DNA of 64,000 nt from Leptidea sinapis (taxonomy: Eukaryota > Arthropoda > Insecta > Lepidoptera > Pieridae). The notes beneath the pieces are model-generated. The model saw only the letters and a program-made list of their open reading frames with translations. It had not been told where the DNA came from and did no database searches. Where the stretch lies: positions 13,005,501 to 13,069,500 of the forward strand of contig NC_066265.1 in the NCBI RefSeq assembly GCF_905404315.1, given 5' to 3'. Position numbers and translations under genes: made by a program. Shown in pieces: positions 35,001 to 47,000 of this stretch (its first letter is position 1; each line of letters starts with the position of its first letter).

Positions 35001-38000
35001 CAATTTGTCTGTAATATAAACCAACATATACCTGCATCTCCTTTGCTCTGCATAAAGGAAATACATCATAGTAGCAAATGACTACAATTCTTAGTTGGAG
35101 TGTTTGCTCACTGTTGGCGAATGGCTCCGCATTATCGATTGTGCTCGGGTTTTAATTTTGTGTAGGTTTCAGCAATGTGAGCGTCAACTTTTTTTAAGTT
35201 CTTAGATATTGTTGATAGGTTAATAAACTAGAATTTTGAGCATTCATGACAGAACAATTTAAAAAATAAGCGTTTGAGTTATTTGGGAAGATGGAGGCAC
35301 AGTTACACGGCGGATCGTACTGACCCGCGGCGACGTATTCTATGATCTGATGCAGCTGCGGCGAGGTGGTGGGCACGGAGCGCAGCAGGTCGCAGGGCGC
35401 GCGCAGCAGCTGCTCGTTGACGGCGAACCCGAACGTCACGCCGGCCAGCTCGGGCGGCCCGTCCGCCACCACGTCGGGCTCGGCGCGCTCCCGCCGCCCG
35501 CGCAGCGCGGGGCGCTCGCCCGCCGCCGGCCCGCCCGCGCCCGGCTTGCGCTCGTCGCCCTCGGCGTAGAAGTTGCACGACTCGATGAGGTCGGGGATGT
35601 TGTGCGAGCGCGCGATGTCGGCGTACGAGGCGGGCGCGGGCGGGCGCGGGGCGGGCGGCGCGGCGGGCGGGCGCGGCGGCGCGTCGTGCGAGCGCGCGCG
35701 GGCGGCGGGGCGCGGCGCGCGCGGCCCCTCGGGCTCGTCGGGGCGGCGGCGCGGCTTGCGGCGCTTGGTGACGGTCTGGAAGTCCGTGAGCTCGGCGGGC
35801 GCGGGCTCGGCGGGCGGCCCGAGGTCGGCCGAGCGCCGCTCGTCGCCCGACGCGCCCGGCCTCCTGCGCGCCGGCGCCTTGTCCGTGAGGTCCTCCAGCT
35901 TGGTCCGCGACAGCTCCTCGAGCGACGAGGCGCGCTTCACCTTGCTCTCCTTGTCCTTCCGCCGCTCGCTCGACCGTTTCTTGCCGCCCTTGTCGTCCTC
36001 CTCTTTGTGTTTCGCGCGGCCCGGCTTCGTGTGTCGCGCGCCCTCCGCGTTGGATTCTATAAATCGCAACACTTCGTTGAGATCCTTGTTGCCCTGGTAG
36101 CCGTCGATCTGGTGCGACTTGATGACGGTCTCGTTTTTGGACGACTTCTTCCGTCTCGGTTTCTTGTGTTGACTAGAGCCCGATATCGGCGAACCGAATC
36201 CGTGAACCGCGTTGCCGTTTTCGTCTAGAGATTTCTGTAAACGGTAGTGCACAGTGAGTATAGGCACCTGAATAGAAAGGAAAAACGACTGTTAGTGTTA
36301 TTAGACCGAGAGAGGATTATAATAATCATCGGATGGTGTGGTGAGACTCAGCTATTATGTTGGTGAGTGAACAGTGTTAGATGCCACGGAATAATCAAAA
36401 AAAAGTGAAATTCACTTCCTCAATAAGACCCACTATTGCGAAGCTTATAGAAATAAAAATAAAAATATGTTTATTTACCATAGGGAGTGAAAATAACAAA
36501 ACATTTTGAAAACGTACTTTGACATAGGTAGAACTGATAGGAAACTCCCATATATATGTTAATATAATCGAAATAAAAAGTATAATTAGCTACAAATTAC
36601 AATTTATAGCTAATAAATATACAATATAATACTGTGATAATTATTGCAAATAGGTTAGGTGACGTTCGAACCGTCATATCACAAAGAATTGATCATTGCA
36701 TTGCAACTGAGCCAGTATATACGTTGATGAGGCATGATCATCATCAGCTAGCTGCGTGACACTTCACTTGTTTCAATTAGTCCGTGCAAGGCGGCGCAAG
36801 TGGTATGACAAGCTTGGCGATGCATGACGTGTTTTGTTTGAGACGCACCTTGTACTCGTCGGCAGCGCCGCTCTTCTCGTGGGTGGGCCGGCCGATGAGC
36901 GCGCCCACTCCGGCGCTCGACACCAATGCACGAGACTGCATCACAAACAATGATCACCCGCGGCTATCACAACATGCATCCAAACCCACTAAGTTCAGCA
37001 TCGTTTATAGCAAACTAACCGAACTGTTACAGCTAAGTATTCGAGATAGAAAAGTATTATACGAAATATACTTACAAATATACATTATAACATAATAGAT
37101 CCAAGTTCATCTAACATATTACTCGATAATTCAAATGTATCTCACACCATTTTACAGCCGGCGAATCATACTGAAGTTAACAAAATCTAATAATGAGTGA
37201 TATTGTGCGGGAGGTTATTAAAAACAAATGAAACATGATCCACTTGACTGGATAGCGAATTCATAAAGATTACCGGATCACTCAGAAACTTTTGCGAAAA
37301 ATTGTGATTATTTACGAGTAAAAACAAACATTGCGTGCGTACAAAGTACTCATGTCAAAAGTGAAACCTGCATGGTGCATGAACCTCTAAACTGCATATG
37401 AATTCCTGGTACGTGTTGCTAGGATGACACATGATTTCAATCGCTATGAAAGACATTCCTACCACCACTAATATATATATAATAATATGTTCTCCTGGTG
37501 TACTACATAGAGTAGTAATACGTCGTGCGCTTGGAGTCAGAATATATTAAGGTATACTCGCGCCATACTTAAGACAATCTCTTCTATAACTATGATCGCC
37601 TGGTACCAAAACATTGTATTATGCTTCCTATCTCATTATCTCCCATGTTAATAAATATTATGAATTGATGTGACTGCTCTTTTTACTGTCGCTTTTTCGT
37701 TTCATCGACTTTCAAATCACAACGATGATAAAGAAGTTTTCACTTCAATAGTATGCATATTTCTGTCTCATTATTTGCCGGGTTCATCGGACACATTTTT
37801 GTATTTGTGTCTCTTACCTTTTTTCCGTTGCATCCGGTTTGAAATCACAACGATTCTAAAGAAGTTTAACTTCAATACCATCGTTTTAATTTAAAATATC
37901 CCGCCATATATTTTGAGAGCTTAATTGAATTATCAAGTCCCCTTTAAAAAATGGATTTGTCTCGGCAATATTTTCGTGCAACTTCAAATGGCGTTTATGG

Positions 38001-41000
38001 ATGAAGGTTCTTCTAAAGCAACCATCCACCGTTGGCATAACAAATTTAAGCGCGGTTGTGTATCATTGGGGGATGAAGAAATAAATTGTCGTCCTTTGAC
38101 GGCTGTTACCAAGGAAAATGTGCTAGAAGTGAAAATTTAATTAAAGAAAATAAACGAATAACATACGAATAAATTCAGCATATTTTGCAGATAGGATCGG
38201 GAAGCGATCACAAGATTCTACACGAGCACCTTCAGGTGAGAAGAATAGTTTCGCGCTGGGTTTTTTTTTATATGAGAGGGGGCGAACGGGCAAGAGGCTC
38301 ACGGGATGGGGAGAGGTGAGGCAACCGCCCATGGACATCCGTAACAACAGGTGTGTCAAGAAATGCGTTGCCGGCCTAAAGGCCACCTTAAAAGGTGGGA
38401 GTATGCTTTTTTCGTGAAGGTCCCTAAGTCGTATCTGTTCGGGAAGACCGCTGCCGGTAGTTGATTCCACAAAGTGGCTGTGCGAGGCAAGAAATTTCGA
38501 ACAAAACGCGCGGTTGTGGTATGCCAGACGTCTACGTGATGCGGATGGTACTTTGCACGTAATGTCCGATGATTCGAGCCGCTCTTCGTTGTATCGTTTA
38601 GAGGCATAAGACCTGGTGGAGAGTATTTTGAAAAAACATTTTTTTTATCCATATATAAGATATTTTAGTTTCGGAGAACTTTCTGAGTGCCCCAAGTATT
38701 TATTCGTTGATAGATAGAATTTTACTGGAGTAGAATGTGTGATCTCCTGTTAGGTTGACAATGTAACATTTTTATTGATGGATAATGTAAATAAATTGCT
38801 TCCAATAATAGCTTCATAATAAGCCGTGATTTTTTTTTAAATATAATATTACACTCGCTTTCAATGAATACAAAGTACCATTTGACAGAGGATTTTTTGT
38901 TGATGTTTTAAGTTTAATTAATCATTTAATAATACTCTTTTGCAAAAAAAAAAAAAAACGGTTACCTAAGTAAAAAACCTGTTTCACTAGCATCTTCAGA
39001 TTATTTCATAATTCCAAGTAGCTTGTATCATCGTAATACTTCAAGTATAAGTGAAAAGTAGTTTCTGTCATTTTCGTCTAATGGAATTAATGAAAAATGA
39101 TCCCAAAGTTTAACCAGCTAGATGCGTATCTGTTCATTAAATAAATAGTAAAAGTTTAATATAGAGTGTGGCCCACTCTTGCTCTCTGCTAAAAGACAGG
39201 TTGTATTCATCCGGGCATGCTATGCTATTCTTAATTGTTTCTTGTGGTATACGCTCCCACTGCGCAGCAATTACATTCCTTAGCTCTCTGCTGTTTTGCG
39301 GAGCGGGCTGCACCGATCTTATTCTTCGTTCTAGAACATCCCAAATGTGCTCTAAGGGATTGAGGTCGGGACTTCGAGCTGGTCAATCCAAACGACGATC
39401 ACCAGAACGGTGAGCACGAGCGTTATCGTCCATAAAAATCAAATTTTCTCCAAGAACCATGAAGGCGGGTTTTACGTAAGGAATTAGGACTTCTGATATG
39501 TACCGGTGTGCATTCAAAGTGCCATTTTCTATGAAGACTAACGCCGTACGATCCAATACATTAATCGCTGTTCAAAGCATAACTGAGCCTCCACCATAGA
39601 GTTATTTATTCAAAGCAAACTTCTGCGAAACGTTCCCCTTGCCTTCGCCGTTGCCCTACACCATACAGTGATATTCTGGCTTCATCCGAGAATACTCTAC
39701 CCAAGTCCTCTTGAGTACACGTCGCACAATGTCGATCAAAGCTAAGTCTAGCAACTCTCACGGAGTAATTTAGGGCCATGGATGGCGACTGCATATATTG
39801 ACAACGAGAAGCGTCCTCCTGACAGTCAACAAGGTGGTTTTCACAACTCTCACTTCCTCTAGTCTTTTAGAAGATCTGCAATTCAGCCTAGCGAACTCTC
39901 TAAGAAAAAAGCGATTCACTCGATTGTATAAAACGTGCAGCCACTAATAGATTGACAGATGACGGCTATAATCTTGTAAAAAACGGAGATAGCCGAAATC
40001 CACTGTCTTAAGCAGCTGTTCGCTTTCAAACTTGGCCGGATTATATTTCGTCGCCCAATTGTAATTACTATTTCAAACTTATGTAAAATTTCACTGCACG
40101 TACTAAACTATATTTCAATTTTTACTCAGGCAGTCCCGCCTCTTATTACGAAGTATTTACATCCTCCTTGCTACAATTTTTGTTAAAGTACGACTATGTC
40201 TTAAATTTGAATTTAGAATAAACTTTTTTATGCACTACAATACTACATAAATGTGCCAGTAATATTCTCAAATGATTAAAACCTCGTTTGGTATTGTATT
40301 TTCTGAAGGGCCGGAAAAAATTAAAACCACCCGTTTTTTTTTTTTGCAAATGAGTTTATTAAAATTAAATAGTTATTTGAGACCATAGACTTATAATAAA
40401 CTAAAGGTATGTACACAAACAAACAAAGCACGTAAGAGATCACTAATGAAGACAAAGCAAGATAAGCGGATATATTGTGAATAGCGATGCTGAATGACAA
40501 CTCATAAACAGTCAGCCCTAATTACCAATGGTAAGTTACCATTAATTGCTTAGTATTTTGAATATTAAACCACTAGCTAACGCACACATTGACAAATCAA
40601 AATTGATCACTCGTGATCAGGCTGTTATACGCTACATTATTGTAAGTCTATGTTTGCGACAATAAACATTGCGTTATTCCAAGTATGTCAAATGGGATTG
40701 GCATTTTGGTTTAGGATAGGTTTGGAATAGGGTTTAAAAATTTAAACGAATCCAGGTGCAACTAAATATTCGTATATGAAAGTCTTAAATAATGCGGACT
40801 CAAAACAAATAATACCTACTTGCGTCTGTGTGCGTCGTCCGCGAATCTTCAAGTCAATTGAACCTTTGCTTTTACCTGAGTATGTGTGTCGGTAGAAGGC
40901 GGCGTTGATGGCGGCGCGGAAGGCACCGCAGTGTCCCGCGAAGCGGAAGCGAGAGCGGGAACGGGGGCGGATCGCTCCCACGCCGCGCCCGTGAGACTCG

Positions 41001-44000
41001 CCACAGCCCGGTAGCAACACTCCAGCTGCAACGGCTGAACCACAAAACACACACACTGCAGAGGTACCGACTCTTTCACACATAACCTCTGATCCGAAAA
41101 TTCTTTCTGAACATTAATCACTAATGACTCGTAAGCTAAGGAAAAATTAAGAAGACTGGTAATTTCATGCCAGTAATAAATTATATTAGTTATTTATGCA
41201 ACTGTTGTGTAATAAGGGGTATTAAAACACGAATGTGGGTGATAATATTGTCACATGATTATTTTAATACCTAATTATCAACAGTTGCATACAAGACTTT
41301 ATCTACACCCATAATATGAATCCTATATAAAAGATTCTGAAACAGTTAGCTACTTGCTAACATTAAAAATGTTAGAATATTATCAAAATAAATAATATAG
41401 ACAATATCATAATGTAATAGAACAGTAATAGATTGATTCTCTATGGACTTGTCTATGTTTTGTATCCACGTGCTGCTGTGAAATAAAACTGTCAGTTTTG
41501 TCGCTACAGCTATTGCGTTTTATTAGGTTATGGGCCCAGTCCCGTTTTATTGCAAGTATTACTAAAGTTTATTAATTGTTTTCGTAAAAAATGTCGTCTG
41601 GTTACATAATTAATGTTCCGAAATTGAAAGGTCGTGAAAATTACAACGATTGGGCGTTCGCGGTGAAAAGCTTTATGGTGTTAGAAGGCATTGATTTGGA
41701 CAATATTTCATCAGATTTGAGTGACAGTGATCAAGCAAAAGCCAAAGCCAAACTAATTATGACCATCGAACCTTCGTTGTTAGTGCATATTAAATCTGAG
41801 AAAACGATTGACGCGTTGTGGAAAAAAATTGAAACAACTTTTTGATGACACCGGATTTACTAGAAAAATCAGTTTACTACGTGCATTAATTTCTATCCGC
41901 TTAGAAACTAGTGAGTCTATGACTAGGTATGTGTCTTCAGTAGTAGAAACGGCTCAGAGATTAAACGGAACGGGTTTTGAAATTAGTGAAGAATGGATTG
42001 CATCGTTTCTTTTAGCCGGTTTACCTGAAAAGTTTGAGCCAATGATCATGGCGATTGAACATTCTGGTTTGGCGGTAAGTGCTGACGTCATTAAATCGAA
42101 ACTTCTAGATATGTCTTCTGATGTTGGCAGCAGTGGACCAGAAACAGCGTTTTGGATGAATCGTCGACAAAAAGTTGGTAGCACTGTGCGGTCCATGCAA
42201 AGACAAACGTCAAGTCATTGTCATCAGGAAGTAAACAAATAAAATGTTATAAATGCAAGAAAATCGGACACTATAAAAACCAATGTCCTGAATTAAAGGT
42301 TAATGAAGCAGGTGCCTTCAGTGTGGCCTTTCTTCATGGAGAATTCAGTACAGAAGATTGGTATATCGATTCAGGTGCGAGTACCCATATGACGGCGAAC
42401 AAAGAAAGTTTGACGAAAATACGAAAACACACAATAAGTGAAATAGTTGTGGCGAATAAAACCTCTATGCCAGTTATGTGTGCCGGCGATACACGAGTAA
42501 CTACACGTGTAAATAAACATCTGTTTGATAATCCTGTAAGAAATGTTTTGTGCATTCCTAACCTCACAACTAATATGTTATCTGTTAGCCAGCTAATAGC
42601 TAATGGAAATACAGTGTCATTTGAGAAGAATTGTTGCAATATCCGCAATAAACAGAATAAACTTATTGGAGTAGCAAGGTTACATAATGGAGTGTACAAA
42701 CTAAACATAGTGAAGTCAGAGGGTTTCGCAGCTTCGGCATTACACACATCGGGAGCAAGACTGTGGCATAGGCGACTTGGCCATATCAATAGTGTGGATT
42801 TAGAAAAAATGAAGAATGGTGCAGTGGAGGGTGTATGCTATAAAGATAAAGCAAACATCCAGAAATCCAACTGTGAAGTGTGTTGCGAAGGAAAGCAGAC
42901 TTGCTTAGCTTTTCCGTTGGGTAATCATAGAAGTGAAACACTGTTAGAGATTGTGCACTCAGATTTATGTGGGCCTATGGAGATCAAATCTATTGGTCAG
43001 GCAAAATACTTTCTTCTTTTTGTGGATGATGCCAGTCGAATGTCAAGTGCATATTTTTTGAAAGAGAAGAATCAAGCATTGCAGTACTTTAAGGAGTATA
43101 AAAGGTTGGTCGAAAATCAAACTGGAAACAAAATTAAAGTACTGAGAACAGACAATGGAAGTGAATTTTGTTCTAAGAAGATGGAGAATTATCTGAAGTC
43201 TGAAGGGATAGTTCATCATAAGACTAATCCCTACACCCCGGAACAAAATGGTCTCTCTGAACGTCTCAACAGAACACTAGTTGAACGTGCTAAATGTTTA
43301 CTCTTTGAGGCTAAATTAGGTAAACAATTTTGGGCAGAAGCTATAAATACAGCAGCTTACCTAAGAAATAGGACGCCAGTCTCAGGACTAGGAAATATGA
43401 CACCATTTGAGAAATGGACAGGCAGAAAGCCAGACCTGAGCCATGTTACGAGTGTTTGGTAGTTCTGTCATGGTGCATGTGCCCAAAGAGAAAAGACTTA
43501 AGTGGGATAAAAAGGCAGTCAAATATATCTTAGTTGGTTATCCAGATAACATTAAAGGATACAGATTATACAACTTAGAAACAAGGCAAATAACTATGAG
43601 CAGGGATGTGACTATTCTAGAAAAAGAAGACATCTCAGATAATACTCAGATAGTAGTGCAGGATATGACTGATGCACAGGAAAATCGCATGCATCACAAT
43701 CAGTGGAGGAAGAATCACAAGATGACAGGACAGTTTTAGACCCAAATGATCTTACCTATGTTTCTGACACATCTAATTCGAGCTCAATTTGTGAAGACTC
43801 ATACTACACACTATGTGAAGAAAATGATGATTCAAGGGCAATTGAAGTTCCCCAATTACCAAGCAAACGCTTAAGAAAACCAGTAGATAGGTATGGAGTT
43901 TCAACTCTCAGCATAACTGACAACTAACAGAAATCCTGGGATGCTGAACTAACATATGAGGAGGTGATAAAGGGACCCGATAAAGTTATGTGGGAACAGG

Positions 44001-47000
44001 CAATGAAGCAGGAGCTCAAAGCTATTGAAGAAAACCAGGCTTGGGAAATAGTGGATGAAAAGGAAGCAGATAGAGTGGTTCAGTGCAAATGGGTTTTTAA
44101 AAAAATATATGAAAGTGATAATAAAGTGAGATATAGGGCTCGTTTAGTGGCAAAGGGTTTTACCCAGAAAGAAGGAGTGGACTTTAATGAAACATACTCT
44201 CCAGTTCTAAGATACTCTACTTTGAGATTGTTATTTGCACTAAGTGTTAAATTGAATTTTAAAATTACCCATCTTGATGTGACCACTGCATTCCTAAATG
44301 GTTGTCAGTGAAAATGTGTATAATATGCAGGTACCACCTAACTTAATTGTAAAAGCAATACTGTTCTTAAATTGAAACGTGCTATATATGGATTAAAGCA
44401 ATCAGCGAGAGCCTGGAACCAAAGACTTAATGATTGTTTACTAGCATTAGGATATGTATTGTCAAAATTGTACATAAATCAACTTCTGAAATGCAAGCTG
44501 ATCTTTTAACTAAAGGTGTAACTAGTGATAAGCACAATAATTTTGTTAAAAAATTAGGTCTTAAGAGCATTCTTTAACTATCTAAATTTGTTAAGAGTCA
44601 AGTGTAAATTTTTAAGAGGTTATTTAGTTTGTTTATATTATTTTGATAAGTGGAGGTGTTAGAATATTATCAAAATATATAATATAGACAATATCATAAT
44701 GTAATGGAACAGTAGTAGATTGATTCTCTATGGACTTGTCTATGTTTTGTATCCACGTGCTGCTGTGAAATAAAACTGTCAGTCTTGTCGCTACAGCTAT
44801 TGCGTTTTATTAAAAAAAGCCAGTCCTAATAACCATTCCATCTTCCAAACGAGTGTTGTAATGTTGTACTGAATTTCATTACAACACTCGTTTGGATACT
44901 GTTTTAGAATCTTTAATAGAGGATTTAAAGAGTGGGTGTAGATAATAATTTAAATACCAGCCCTACAGCAAAGTCGCAACTAGACTCAATTTCAGAGCGG
45001 CCTCTGCAGTATACATGTCGTGGTTGAGCGCTCATATACACGAGTACCAGACCTACCATCACTTCGCTCGTACGCCTGTCTTTGTAAGTGCTAATTTTGT
45101 CAAACTGTTGCCCGTGCCCGCGGTGCCAAAAATATTCAACATACTCTTCTCTGTCCGAGTAAAAAGGATATAAAATAGACATATAGGCAAAAAAATGTGT
45201 TGTTCTAGTGTAAAACATTGGAGGTGGCAAATCAGACGAGTTTATCATGGTGAAAATTATTAACCGCTATCCAAGGACATCTGCAATAATGAATGCTAAG
45301 GTGCGTTGCTGGCCTTGGAGTTGAGAATCCTGTATGTGTGAAGGTCCCTAAGTCGTATCGGTTCGGGAATAAAGTCGATCTTTCCACAGAGTGGCTGTTG
45401 CCGAGATTCGTAGAACTTATTAGTTACTTACTGTTAATAATAAATACATTTTATTATAGTAAAAGTTATTTCTTGTTTTAAATATGGCACAGCCAGCAAC
45501 GCTTCAAGCTTGGAATTGGAACAGGCCCGTTCGAAAAGTTAGCTCTACTTGTGAACTTATAACATTTTTTAAATAAAGGCTTTATGAAACCGGCTAAAAT
45601 TTATAGTTTTACAAAATCAAAAACAGTCTAAACTTGATAGCATAATACCTATGCTAGATGCATATAGTGTTCTTATTTAATAAATTACCTCGAGACCCTC
45701 CACGCACTAAACTCCTAAAGTAATCGTAGTACATGCATAGATTAAATCGTCATACAAAATATACATAATATCAGCAACAAAAAAATGGTAAAAATATATT
45801 CATATACATTTACATGAAATACTATTCTGTTAAATATTAAATAGTCCCAATTAGTCTGTAAACAGTTATAATGGTGTGAGATACAGACAGTTGAGCACCA
45901 AGAGCGGACGTTACCTTGGCGTCGACGGCGACCGCAGACTGAGTAGTTGTCGCGGGACTGCACGTGGACACAACCTCCGGTGTTGTGATGCAACTAAATG
46001 GTATTGCCGAATCCACCTGGAATGAGTAAATATAGTTAAAAAAATTACGGCGTGTGGGTACAATTCTGTTGGTCTATTTCACCACCTACCCCTCCACAAA
46101 TATTGAATAATAAAAACATATATCAGCGTATTATAATACTGTTTTAATATAAACTATCGAAGCTAATTTAAGTAATTATTTATTAGTAATAAGTTAACTT
46201 TCTACACATCGGAACCCTATAAAGTTAATGCGGGTGGTGAAATATACCATTTAAATGAAAGTATACTTCCTACCTCTCTGGACTTGCTAGCCACGAGAAC
46301 TCTATCCGATTTATTCGAGCCACCACTATAAAGCAGATATTTGAGTATATTTTTTTGAGTCCAATCAGTTGTTTGTTTCGATTTAGGCTTTTTCTCTTTA
46401 TTCTTTTTCTTTGTGGTTTTTTCAATCCTGTTGTTATTTTTTATACTGTCAGAATTATTGTTGCTTTCGATTTCCTTTAACATTGCAGTTTTTGACACAT
46501 GAGATTTATTTAGAATGTCTTCGGTAATCGATAAATACATAAAAGAGTCGTCTGTTTGTTGATCCAATTTCGATGATTCGTCCGGTTCATCATGATTTCT
46601 CAAATGATGTAATATTTTACTTTCATCTAAAACCAGGTACGAAAAGCTTTGAGTTTCGTTTGCTATTTCAGCTAAATTGTCCGATGTGCAATCTTCCGAT
46701 ATCATGTATTCAATACAATCGCTTCCAGTTGCGAACGACAGATTAGATTTTTTATCATTATTATATACCTTGTTCACATTATTCGCTGCTATGGTTTCAA
46801 TTCTATCATCAGACGAAATTATACAAGATTTCTCTTTTTCTTCCTTGACTATTTCTATTTTTGGTGACATTTGTACCTTAGTATGAACACCATCATTGGT
46901 ATCCGTGTTACATTCATTCATTTTTGTATATTTATAAGTCATTGAATTTGAGTTTATACCAGAGAGCTGATTATCATCATTTAATGATGTATTGGATTTC

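Larger units (their letters stand above)
41370..44812 (+). mobile_element. Ty1/copia LTR retrotransposon, defective
   Basis: Two 156 bp LTRs (41370-41525 and 44657-44812) differ at about four positions. Right after the 5' LTR is GGTTATGGGCCCAGTCCCG, the primer-binding site complementary to an internal part of initiator-Met tRNA, as used by copia. A purine tract (AAGTGGAGG) precedes the 3' LTR. Coding order is gag, protease, integrase, reverse transcriptase, i.e. the copia order. A possible 5 bp duplication (AAAAA) is obscured by an A-run. The element is about 3.4 kb, shorter than usual, because the YADD/YVDD part of RT and nearly all of RNase H are deleted. It lies in intron 5 of the minus-strand gene, in opposite orientation. 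Confidence 0.92.

Noticed and set aside
35350..36228. 292-codon + strand open frame, Arg/Ala/Gly-rich
   Set aside because: It is the antisense of GC-rich exon E8; strong GC bias removes stops from the opposite strand. No splice or start context supports it.
39165..40100. Functional Tc1 transposase
   Set aside because: The catalytic triad is visible but multiple stops and frameshifts break the frame.
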